Part shown: positions 35,098-42,672 of the stretch, one piece after another
How the letters are laid out: each line of letters opens with the position of its first letter
Numbering within the stretch: position 1 is the first letter of the stretch
DNA from: Shewanella electrodiphila
GTDB taxonomy: Bacteria; Pseudomonadota; Gammaproteobacteria; Enterobacterales; Shewanellaceae
Length of the DNA stretch: 64,000 nt
Reading direction: 5' to 3'
NCBI RefSeq assembly: GCF_023283985.1
Contig: NZ_JAKIKU010000008.1
Location: 182,191-246,190, forward strand
The notes under the pieces: generated by a model
The model's input: the letters and a program-made list of their open reading frames with translations, nothing else
The model's database searches: none
What the model was told of the DNA's origin: nothing
Made by a program: the position numbers and the translations under genes

Positions 35098-35895
35098 ATG
35101 AGCCATTTATCACCCAGTGAACTGTCGATTTTGCTGTTGGAGCCTTCAGAGGTTCAACGAAAAATCATCATTGCTAAATTACACCAAGAAGGTGTTGATA
35201 GCATTCAAACAGCATCTAATCTTACTGAAGCTAAAGACATCATTGCCCGCCATACACCTGATTTAATTGTTAGTGCATTACATTTTGAAGATGGTGAGGC
35301 CACAGAACTCTTAAGTTTTATTAAACAAAAATCAGCCTATCAAGATATTCAATTCATGCTGGTTTCTAGCGAATGTCGTCGTGAGCAATTAGAAATATTC
35401 AGACAATCTGGTGTCGTGGCAATTTTACCTAAACCCTTTGATGCAGACCACTTGGCTACAGCGCTAAATTCAACCATTGACCTCATTAGTAATGATGAAT
35501 TAGATTTGAGTCATTTCGATGTCCAAGATATCCGAACTTTAGTTGTCGATGATAGCCGAATGGCACGTAACGTCATTAAACGCACTATAGGTAATTTAGG
35601 GATAAGAATTATCAGTGAAGCCGAAGATGGCGCTAAAGCCATTGAGCTTATGCAACAACAAATGTTTGATTTGGTCATCACTGATTACAATATGCCTAGT
35701 GTTGATGGATTAGCATTAACTCAATACATTCGTAATCAAAGCCAGCAATCACATATTCCGATTTTAATGGTCTCCTCTGAAGCAAACGACACTCATTTAA
35801 GTAACGTTTCCAGTGCCGGTGTTAACGCCTTATGTGACAAACCTTTCGAACCAAAACTCGTCAAACAACTGCTTTACCAACTATTAGAAGAATAG
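35098..35895 (+). CDS. Double-receiver response regulator
   Basis: A 265-residue protein with two receiver domains and no output domain. The second (about 143-263) is complete: VVDDSRMARN, VITDYNMPSVDG with the phospho-acceptor Asp, and CDKPF. The first (about 8-125) is degenerate: the acid pair is LLEPSE and the acceptor position reads DLIVSALHF, with Ala where Asp is expected, although LPKPF keeps the Lys. The first is therefore a pseudo-receiver. Single-domain-like regulators of this type act as phospho-relays or bind targets such as motor or cyclase proteins. Confidence 0.9.
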   Translation: MSHLSPSELSILLLEPSEVQRKIIIAKLHQEGVDSIQTASNLTEAKDIIARHTPDLIVSALHFEDGEATELLSFIKQKSAYQDIQFMLVSSECRREQLEIFRQSGVVAILPKPFDADHLATALNSTIDLISNDELDLSHFDVQDIRTLVVDDSRMARNVIKRTIGNLGIRIISEAEDGAKAIELMQQQMFDLVITDYNMPSVDGLALTQYIRNQSQQSHIPILMVSSEANDTHLSNVSSAGVNALCDKPFEPKLVKQLLYQLLEE

Positions 35896-36103
35896 CCTGC
35901 TCAAAAAGTAAATGACTTTTGGCTCTTCGTCACTAGTCATTTTCACTGATGAAATAGCCCAATTGGCTATTTTACGCCTTAAATGTCGCCAAAATGCCTT
36001 ATCGCTACACATTAATCAGATAAAAGGCTTTTAAACCCCCATGGCTTATGGCATGTTAATCTAGTTTTAAATAAACACATCTATGGAAAGCAGAGAATAC
36101 AAC

Positions 36104-36376
36104 ATGAACAAAAGTGAATTAATTGCAAAAATTGCAGAAAATGCTGAGCTGACTAAAGCTGAAGCTGGTCGCGCACTAAAGTCTTTTGAAGAAGCTGTTA
36201 CTGAAGCCATGAAAAGTGGTGACAAGATTTCTATCGTAGGTTTTGGTTCTTTTGAAACCTCAGTTCGTGCAGCACGTACTGGCCGTAACCCACAAACCGG
36301 CAAAGAAATCCAAATTGCTGAAGCGACTGTACCAAAATTCAAAGCTGGTAAAACGCTGAAAGATAGCGTTAATTAA
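36104..36376 (+). CDS. HU family nucleoid protein
   Basis: A 90-residue histone-like protein: [20 protein letters not shown], the DNA-intercalating beta arm with [12 protein letters not shown], and the [18 protein letters not shown] signature. Seven in-frame codons upstream (from 36083) are not part of HU. It binds and bends DNA as a dimer. Length and sequence match the HU alpha/beta group; which subunit is not decided. A strong terminator follows. Confidence 0.96.
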   Translation: MNKSELIAKIAENAELTKAEAGRALKSFEEAVTEAMKSGDKISIVGFGSFETSVRAARTGRNPQTGKEIQIAEATVPKFKAGKTLKDSVN

Positions 36377-36393
36377 ATTAACAGCTTGAATTA

Positions 36394-36421
36394 TAAAACC
36401 TCCCCATGGGAGGTTTTTTTA
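36394..36421 (+). terminator. HU gene terminator
   Basis: The stem AAACCTCC / GGAGGTTT with a 4-base loop is followed by a T-run. Confidence 0.9.
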
Positions 36422-36680
36422 TGCCTTTTTTCTACAGAACTAAGTTTAAAGTACAGGAATAGCGCACAAATCTTGCACACTAAAAGTGCAACCCTGCTTC
36501 ATATCTATGCAACATTTTTGCTACAAGTCGGTGCAGAAACAGCTAAACATCTGAAAATGTAGCAATTTCAAACATGGCACACCATTAGCAATACCTCATA
36601 CAGATAAAATCAACATTGAACATTGCTGCCCGATTACTAAGCAACAAGTTCAGTGATAAGAAAAACTTGAGGGAATGAAA

Positions 36681-37373
36681 ATGAAAACATCGATATATAA
36701 AGCTATTGCGCTATCAACAGGTTTATTACTCAGTGGTTCTGCTTTAGCAGAAGTAACAGGTAACATCGGAGCGACATCAAATTACCTTTGGCGCGGTGTA
36801 AGCCAAACTGATAACGGCGCAGCTGTGCAAGGTGGCATTGATTACGCTGCTGATTCTGGTTTTTATGTTGGCGGTTGGGCTTCAAATGTCGATTTTGGTG
36901 ATGGCACAAGTTACGAGCTAGATATCTATGCGGGTTACGGTGGTAACATTACTGAAGACTTAAGCTATGACATCAACTACCTTTACTACGCTTACCCAGA
37001 TTCACCAGGAAGTGTTGATTTTGGTGAAGTGACTGTTGGTCTAGCATGGAAATGGTTAGATGTTTCATACTCTCACACTGTCAATGGTGGTGATGATATC
37101 GCTGCTGAGCCATTAGACTCTGCGGACATGATGTATGCACAAGCTAACTTAACGTTCCCATTGACTGAAAAATTGTCTCTGGGCGTTCATTACGGCTACT
37201 CTGATGGTGATGTCATCATGAGCTGGTTCGATACTGATAGCTACTCTGAATATAATGTGTCACTGAGCGCTGATACAGATTACGGTACAGTGTCATTCAC
37301 TGCATCTGATACTGACTTAGATGAAGATGACGCTAAAATTGTTTTAGGTTACTCATATAGCTTCGGTTTATAA
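36681..37373 (+). CDS. TorF-family putative porin
   Basis: A 230-residue protein with a signal peptide (KAIALSTGLLLSGSALA). The mature part begins EVTGNIGATSNYLWRGVSQT, the hallmark of the TorF/Gcw_chp family, and continues as alternating beta strands rich in Gly, Tyr and Asp to an aromatic-hydrophobic C-terminus (YSYSFGL). It should form a small outer-membrane barrel. GAGGG is seven bases before the second ATG (36681), so this start is preferred to 36675. The substrate is unknown. Confidence 0.88.
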   Translation: MKTSIYKAIALSTGLLLSGSALAEVTGNIGATSNYLWRGVSQTDNGAAVQGGIDYAADSGFYVGGWASNVDFGDGTSYELDIYAGYGGNITEDLSYDINYLYYAYPDSPGSVDFGEVTVGLAWKWLDVSYSHTVNGGDDIAAEPLDSADMMYAQANLTFPLTEKLSLGVHYGYSDGDVIMSWFDTDSYSEYNVSLSADTDYGTVSFTASDTDLDEDDAKIVLGYSYSFGL

Positions 37374-37706
37374 GGCTTAAACATTACTTTCTCAATTGAG
37401 GAAGTATGATTACAGCATGTTAAGCACTAAAAGCGCCACTCATTCAGAGTGGCGTTTTTAATGGCAATAATAAAATTTTCGATTCTACAATTAAGCAAAA
37501 ATTTAAATACCTGCTACATTCAAAATATATGACTGATGAGGTGTTAGCGCAGACATTCTTCCGTCCTATTTTCAGTTCCATTCAACATTGACGTTACCGG
37601 CACAAACTAACCTGTGAACAATCAGGGCAGGTTTACCTTTACATTTAGCACTGGTGTTACGACTCACGCTAAACCGTTAGTCAAGAATGATATAGAGGGT
37701 AGAACG
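37374..37706. other. Intergenic region before the PA3496-like gene
   Basis: A 333-bp gap with the preceding terminator and no further recognised element. An in-frame upstream extension of the next gene (from 37614) is not supported by a ribosome site. Confidence 0.5.
37428..37463 (+). terminator. Terminator after the TorF-type gene
   Basis: The stem CGCCACTC / GAGTGGCG with a short loop is followed by five T. Confidence 0.85.
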
Positions 37707-37880
37707 ATGGCCAATATTACAGAAACCATTCCCAATGACACAGAAATTGAAGCAATGGTCACGCCTAGAAATAAGCGTTCAGCTGAGATTATTGAACGGA
37801 AAAGACAAGTGAAACGTCGTTTAGATGATTATTTAGAACAAGCAGAATTACGTAAAAATCTAGATGATGAATTATTCTAG
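37707..37880 (+). CDS. Small basic/acidic protein, PA3496-like
   Basis: A 57-residue protein from an ATG with AGAGGG upstream. The pattern RNKRSAEIIERKRQVKRRLD followed by DYLEQAELRKNLDD resembles the PA3496 family of short gammaproteobacterial proteins that carry a conserved RR-x-x-x-DYLE core and have been linked to envelope integrity. No signal peptide or membrane segment. The family call is from recall of the motif and is moderate. Confidence 0.6.
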   Translation: MANITETIPNDTEIEAMVTPRNKRSAEIIERKRQVKRRLDDYLEQAELRKNLDDELF

Positions 37881-37943
37881 CCTGAGTAAACTATTGCAGC
37901 GTTATCAGGCTAATTCTTTTCAGGCTTCGGCTCCAACCTAATA

Positions 37944-38336
37944 TTAAGACTTTAAAAAGTATGCAAGACCACTGCACTCTAGATAAATAGAGCAAGCCGG
38001 ATAAATCACTTTGCCACAGTCAGTAATGATGAGCGCATTTCCGCCTCTTTCTCTTGTTTGTACCTTCAGCTCTTTTTGTAGGGAGTTAATACTGGGAGCT
38101 GAAATTGCGATATCTTTACGAATATCCCCGCAGTAAGTCGTCATCACCTCACCTAGAGGTTCATTGTCATGATTATACAACTCACTAGGCTGATAGATAT
38201 CAACCGTTGTCGCTGTTGCTTGATAAGTGACATATTCATCAGCATTGGTTCTAAAAGATAACCCATTGCAGCCTGCAATAACCAATGAAACTAAAGTAAA
38301 TAGACTTAATAGCAGTATTCTGTTTAAAAGGTTCAT
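37944..38336 (-). CDS. RcsF-like outer-membrane lipoprotein
   Basis: A 130-residue lipoprotein. The signal peptide ends in VIAGC (lipidated Cys23) and is followed by Asn. The body has the RcsF pattern: TTVDIYQPSEL, PLGEVMTTYCGD, SINSLQKELKVQTRERGGNA, ITDCGK, YPACSIYLEC. The four cysteines C69, C107, C115 and C121 correspond in number and order to the two disulfides of RcsF. In enterobacteria RcsF reports envelope stress to the Rcs phosphorelay through IgaA. No Rcs relay genes are seen here, so the partner is unknown. Confidence 0.78.
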   Translation of the reverse strand: MNLLNRILLLSLFTLVSLVIAGCNGLSFRTNADEYVTYQATATTVDIYQPSELYNHDNEPLGEVMTTYCGDIRKDIAISAPSINSLQKELKVQTRERGGNALIITDCGKVIYPACSIYLECSGLAYFLKS

Positions 38337-38352
38337 GTGAATATTTCCCTTA

Positions 38353-38384
38353 TAAAAAAGGCATACACTCCCAGTGTATGCCTT
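38353..38384 (-). terminator. AGCS symporter terminator
   Basis: The stem AGGCATACACT / AGTGTATGCCT reads into six T on the minus strand. It separates the symporter gene from the RcsF-like gene. Confidence 0.88.
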
Positions 38385-38406
38385 GTTGAATAATTCTAAT
38401 CGCTAA

Positions 38407-39771
38407 TTAGCTTTCTAAAGCCTTAGCCTTTTGTTTCGCGAAGTACTCTCGGGTTAATGCAAATACCACAGGACTTAATAGAGCCAGTGCAATCAAGTTT
38501 GGAATTGCCATCATTGCATTTAATGTATCAGCAAGTAGCCAGATAAACTCAAGCGAACTGACCGCGCCGATTGGTACAACCAAAGTCCAAACTAATCTAA
38601 ATGGCTTAACCACTTTGTCACCAAATAAATACTGCATGCATTTTTCACTGTAAAAACTCCAACCTAAAATGGTGGTAAATGCGAATACCGCAAGTGCAAC
38701 AGCGACAATATAGTTGCCCATTGGCAGCGCATGTGAAAAAGCAAATGATGTTAGTGCAGCGCCCGTTTCACCTGACGTCCAAGCGCCAGAGACAATAATT
38801 GCTAATCCAGTAATAGAACACACAATGATGGTATCAATGAATGTACCTAACATCGCCACTAAGCCTTGTTTTACAGGCTCATTAGTTTGCGCAGCCGCAT
38901 GGGCTATCGGCGCACTACCTAAACCCGCTTCATTTGAAAACACACCACGCGCCACACCAAAACGAATGGCAGCCCATACAGCAGCACCTGCAAAGCCACC
39001 TTGCGCAGCAACAGGGTTAAATGCACTGTGGATAATTAATTGAAATGCTGCAGGAACTTGGTCAGCATAAACCACCAATACCGCTAAACCCGCAGTGATA
39101 TAAAATAAGGTCATTAACGGCACCAGCTTGCCAGCAACATCAGCAATACGCTTAATACCGCCCATCAATACAGCACCTACTAATACCATTAATACTACAC
39201 CAGTAACCCAATTAGGAACGCCAAAGTTACTGCTCATAGCATCAGCAACAGAGTTGGTCTGCACTGTATTACCAATACCAAAACCTGCTAGAGAACCTAA
39301 TACTGCGAATGCTGTGCCTAACCAAGCCCACTTACTGCCTAGACCATTTTTAATGTAATACATCGGGCCACCGACATGATTACCATTACCGTCTTTTTCG
39401 CGAAACTTAACCGCTAATACAGCTTCAGCAAACTTAGTTGCCATCCCAACTAAAGCAGTACACCACATCCAAAACAGTGCCCCTGGGCCACCTAAGAAAA
39501 TAGCGGTCGCAACACCCGCAATATTACCAGTACCAATTGTGGCAGAAAGAGAGGTCATTAACGCATTAAAAGGGCTGATCTCACCTTTATGTTTATCATC
39601 AGAAGAATCACGTCCTGACCATAATAATTTAAAGCCTGTGCCTAATTTTAGGATTGGCATTAATTTCAATCCAATGGATAAAAATAATCCCACTCCTAAA
39701 ATCATCACCAGCATGGGAACGCCCCATACTATGCCGTTTATCGTATTTACAATCGCTGTCACTTGTTCCAT
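38407..39771 (-). CDS. Alanine/glycine:cation symporter (AGCS family)
   Basis: About 454 residues with some ten transmembrane segments. Family hallmarks include SLSATIGTGNIAGVATAIFLGG and GGPMYYIKNGLGSKW, and FSNEAGLGSAPIAHAAA in the middle. It imports alanine or glycine with Na+. The ATG at 39771 (MEQVTAIV) has AGG upstream; the frame extends four codons to 39783. It is monocistronic. Confidence 0.93.
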   Translation of the reverse strand: MEQVTAIVNTINGIVWGVPMLVMILGVGLFLSIGLKLMPILKLGTGFKLLWSGRDSSDDKHKGEISPFNALMTSLSATIGTGNIAGVATAIFLGGPGALFWMWCTALVGMATKFAEAVLAVKFREKDGNGNHVGGPMYYIKNGLGSKWAWLGTAFAVLGSLAGFGIGNTVQTNSVADAMSSNFGVPNWVTGVVLMVLVGAVLMGGIKRIADVAGKLVPLMTLFYITAGLAVLVVYADQVPAAFQLIIHSAFNPVAAQGGFAGAAVWAAIRFGVARGVFSNEAGLGSAPIAHAAAQTNEPVKQGLVAMLGTFIDTIIVCSITGLAIIVSGAWTSGETGAALTSFAFSHALPMGNYIVAVALAVFAFTTILGWSFYSEKCMQYLFGDKVVKPFRLVWTLVVPIGAVSSLEFIWLLADTLNAMMAIPNLIALALLSPVVFALTREYFAKQKAKALES

Positions 39772-40050
39772 CGAAAACCTCATAATGAGTTAAGTATTTA
39801 TTGTTATTTTCATTATTTTTAGTTGTTGTCATCACATAAGCGTTTATCAGCAACTATTGCTTCTATTGGCATGACACAAATAGAAGAGGATTCAGATTAC
39901 CTTCATTACACACAAATTGGAAACACCAACACGATAATCATCTAAATATTTACCAATATCCTCATAAAATCAGCATATTGATTGGGTTAATTTAATAAAA
40001 AAGGCACTGCTAATATTGCAGTGCCTTCACATTTTATTTCGCTTAGTCTG
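39772..40050. other. Intergenic region upstream of the AGCS symporter
   Basis: An AT-rich 279-bp stretch. It carries the symporter promoter region and, at its far end, a minus-strand terminator-like hairpin at 39995-40027. Confidence 0.5.
39995..40027 (-). terminator. Minus-strand terminator with no established gene in front
   Basis: The perfect stem AAGGCACTGC / GCAGTGCCTT has a 7-base loop and reads into a T-run on the minus strand. The nearest upstream transcript on that strand is the 25-codon frame at 40051-40128 and then the CWC protein gene. Confidence 0.8.
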
Positions 40051-40128
40051 TTATTTTTCAAAAATTACCTTGAGGTTATCCAATCCTTGTTGCAATTCAT
40101 TAGCAATGGCAGTTTCAAAATCCATCAT
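40051..40128 (-). CDS. Possible 25-residue small protein
   Basis: A short frame MMDFETAIANELQQGLDNLK... ending with a stop 24 bases before a good terminator. It is amphipathic-helical in appearance. There is no convincing ribosome site, and a stop lies one codon upstream of the start. It may be a small protein, or the remnant of a larger gene's 3' end. Confidence 0.25.
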   Translation of the reverse strand: MMDFETAIANELQQGLDNLKVIFEK

Positions 40129-40203
40129 TAGTCACATCAAATCCATTGGAACATCCATGTAATCACTGCCTAAACTGAATTAAACCAGCAACTAGATAGC
40201 TTG

Positions 40204-40467
40204 TTATTGAGTTAATTTGATATAACAGGCTTGGCATACACACGCCTTTCCTGACAATGTAGATAAAACCGTTGAATCGATTTTCTTCTCAGCTGATTGA
40301 ACCAAGCACCAACATTGATCGATAGCTAAGCCTGCAGAGACTGCACAGTGGTTTTCTTTAAGGCATACAGGACAAACGAGTGGCTCTGAAACACTTTTCA
40401 CGCCCTTTGCTACATGATCAGGTCTATATTGCTGAACCTGATTTACTTTTTTAGGTGGTTTATCCAT
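40204..40467 (-). CDS. Cysteine-rich CWC family protein
   Basis: An 87-residue protein with the Cys-rich CWC pattern CPVCLKENHC...QCWC and a distal CVCQAC. Eight cysteines (C32, C35, C41, C52, C54, C76, C78, C81) probably bind zinc. Function of the family is unknown. The N-terminal 25 residues are basic and low-complexity. Confidence 0.82.
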   Translation of the reverse strand: MDKPPKKVNQVQQYRPDHVAKGVKSVSEPLVCPVCLKENHCAVSAGLAIDQCWCLVQSAEKKIDSTVLSTLSGKACVCQACYIKLTQ

Positions 40468-40525
40468 TTTTAATTCTCAACACATGATTACTGCAAGCAT
40501 GTTCAACTCACATTTAACGCTTTAT

Positions 40526-40600
40526 TTATTAGTTATTAGTTATTAGTTATTAGTTATTAGTTATTGGTTATTGGTTATTGGTTATTGGTTATTGGTTATT
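40526..40600. repeat. Heptamer tandem repeat TTATTAG/TTATTGG, ten copies
   Basis: Five exact TTATTAG units (40526-40560) are followed by five exact TTATTGG units (40561-40595) and a partial unit. It lies between the CWC gene start and the tsdA-like gene end. Confidence 0.97.
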
Positions 40601-40640
40601 TCCTACAATTTAAACAAACAAATACTCTGGCTAAGGTAAT

Positions 40641-40667
40641 AAAAAAGTCGGCATTCTCATACCGACT
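40641..40667 (-). terminator. Terminator of the tsdBA-like operon
   Basis: The stem AGTCGG / CCGACT is followed by six T on the minus strand. Confidence 0.75.
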
Positions 40668-40718
40668 CTATAGCTAAACTATTGCATAAACTATCGCATA
40701 AACTAGCTTAACAATAAC

Positions 40719-41786
40719 TCATTGCTTAGATTGCTTAGAAACTGGAAATATAGGGTATGCGTTGGCACCCAGTAACTCAGGCCCATTGATTGAGCTTGGT
40801 TTACCATAAAACCCTTCATGCTGATGATATTTTGCCTGAGTCTCAGCGACATTACCTTTATATCTCGGATCTTGAGGACGCTCATGGGCATTAACAAATG
40901 CAGCTACATCCCACGCTTGTTGAACCGTTAGCTGAATACTTTTACCTAATGGCATATTTTCATAAATGAAATTAGCTGCGGTATTGACTCGATGCATGCC
41001 AGCCCCCCAATTATAGCTCTGAGGCCCCCATAACGGTGGCAACGCACTCACGTTTGCCATTTTGTAACCTTGACCATCATCAGCATGACAAGTCTGACAA
41101 TGAGCTTGGTAAACCGCTTCGCCCCTTTCAACAGAATAAGCTAACTCTGGCTTAGCTAACTTAGGAAAGCCACGTCCTGGTAGCATAGTCAGCTCCTTTT
41201 GATCGAGCTTTGAAGTGACAGTTTCAGGTAAAGGGAAATCCTCTCTATTACCGCCCTTAAGCAACTCAACATCAGTCATTTCTGGCACAGGTCCAGTAAT
41301 GCCAAATTGATTCATCAACCCACTCATCACTAACCAATATGAATAAGCTGAAATCGCCACCAAGGGCTCACTCCCAGATTCAGGCGCTTTACCGTTCATT
41401 GAATAGGTAAAACAGCCCTGAATTCGTTCTTCAAAGCTATTCACTTTATCGTTTTTCTTACGATAAGCTGGATACGCCATATAAGCGCCCCACAATGGTG
41501 ATGCATTGGCTTTATTCCCCGCATTCATGTGGCAATTCACGCAGTTTAGTTCGTTACCAACGTAGGTATCTCGCATTTGCTGACTATTAACAAATAACTG
41601 ATAGCCTTTTCTGACTTTATCGCCGAACTCGCCTTTAGGGATACTGGATAATGGACTTGGCATAAGGTATTGCGCATTTGCCTCTTTCGCCACTGAGGGA
41701 AGTTGTGCTTGTCTATCAGGTAACTCTGCTGCCGATATGCTCATGCTAAATAACACACCCGCCGCTGAAAAATAATATCGCTTCAT
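40719..41786 (-). CDS. tsdA: TsdA-like dihaem cytochrome c (thiosulfate dehydrogenase / tetrathionate reductase)
   Basis: A 355-residue exported cytochrome with a signal peptide (MKRYYFSAAGVLFSMSISAA). Two haem motifs are CVNCH (82-86) and CQTCH (230-234). Between them is GCFTYSMNGK, whose Cys125 is in the place of the unusual Cys axial ligand of TsdA. NMPLGKS carries the Met ligand expected for the second haem. TsdA interconverts two thiosulfate and tetrathionate in the periplasm. The upstream dihaem cytochrome fits TsdB, so the pair looks like tsdBA. The direction of the reaction in this organism cannot be told from sequence. Confidence 0.8.
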   Translation of the reverse strand: MKRYYFSAAGVLFSMSISAAELPDRQAQLPSVAKEANAQYLMPSPLSSIPKGEFGDKVRKGYQLFVNSQQMRDTYVGNELNCVNCHMNAGNKANASPLWGAYMAYPAYRKKNDKVNSFEERIQGCFTYSMNGKAPESGSEPLVAISAYSYWLVMSGLMNQFGITGPVPEMTDVELLKGGNREDFPLPETVTSKLDQKELTMLPGRGFPKLAKPELAYSVERGEAVYQAHCQTCHADDGQGYKMANVSALPPLWGPQSYNWGAGMHRVNTAANFIYENMPLGKSIQLTVQQAWDVAAFVNAHERPQDPRYKGNVAETQAKYHQHEGFYGKPSSINGPELLGANAYPIFPVSKQSKQ

Positions 41787-41795
41787 CGTATGTCC

Positions 41796-42473
41796 TTATT
41801 TCTGAGCCGAAAAATATTGAGTTAACGCATCAATTTCTGCAGCGGTGAGCTTTTTAGCTATGCTGCCCATCATATTGTCAACATCACCTTTACGGGTTCC
41901 TGACTGCCATGCCAACAATTGATTCTTAAGGTAAGTAGGTTCTTGTCCGGCAAGACGAGGAAACTGACCCGCGCCAATACCAGACGGGCCATGACAACTG
42001 GTACAAGCTGGAATATCCCGTTGCCAATCCCCTTGATATGCTAGTTTCTCGCCAATGTCGTCGATGACCACTTTATCACCACGATACTGAAGCTTGATCT
42101 CAGCCACTGGTTTAGCAGCAAAAAAGTCCGATACCACTTTGATGTTATCGCCTTGGACTGTCATCGCCATAGCCATCATTGTTGGATTTTGACGAAAACC
42201 AGTCTGAAAATGACTCACTTGTGCGGCAATATACTCGCTGGATAACCCCGCTAAACGAGGCCCTACAACACCGAGTCCTTCACCATTTACGCCGTGACAG
42301 CTTAGACAAACTTGAGCTGCTGCTGGCACTGTTTGCAATAACTCCTTTGGTGATTCGTCAGGAATATTAGCCATCACACTAAAACTCATAACACTGCATA
42401 AAAAGATACTGCTCAAAACGGCAGAATTTACACTCGTCAAACAGTCATCTTTTAAACGATTTTTTGTATCCAT
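41796..42473 (-). CDS. tsdB: TsdB-like dihaem cytochrome c4-type protein
   Basis: A 225-residue protein with an N-terminal hydrophobic segment (SSIFLCSVMSFSVMA) and two cytochrome c domains, each with a haem site: CLSCHG (56-60) and CTSCHG (157-161). The repeated GPRLAGLSSEYI / FPRLAGQEPTYL segments show internal duplication, as in cytochrome c4. It is nine bases upstream of the tsdA-like gene on the same strand and probably carries electrons to or from it. Cytochrome c4 proteins unrelated to TsdB look similar, so the name rests on the gene pair. Confidence 0.78.
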   Translation of the reverse strand: MDTKNRLKDDCLTSVNSAVLSSIFLCSVMSFSVMANIPDESPKELLQTVPAAAQVCLSCHGVNGEGLGVVGPRLAGLSSEYIAAQVSHFQTGFRQNPTMMAMAMTVQGDNIKVVSDFFAAKPVAEIKLQYRGDKVVIDDIGEKLAYQGDWQRDIPACTSCHGPSGIGAGQFPRLAGQEPTYLKNQLLAWQSGTRKGDVDNMMGSIAKKLTAAEIDALTQYFSAQK

Positions 42474-42604
42474 TTATCAGCCTCTTATTGAAGTCCATCT
42501 CCGACTTAATACCACTATAAACAAAAATGGCACACTTAAATAGAATGTTTTTCGTACAAATTAATTGAATGCTAATTAATAGACTAACCCTAATATTTAG
42601 CTAG

Positions 42605-42640
42605 AAAAAAAGGCTTATCCCATTTAGGAATAAGCCTTTA
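42605..42640 (-). terminator. metBL operon terminator
   Basis: The stem AAGGCTTAT / ATAAGCCTT with a loop reads into seven T on the minus strand. Confidence 0.85.
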
Positions 42641-42672
42641 ATAAGTAATGTAAAACTAAACTACAGCACGAT

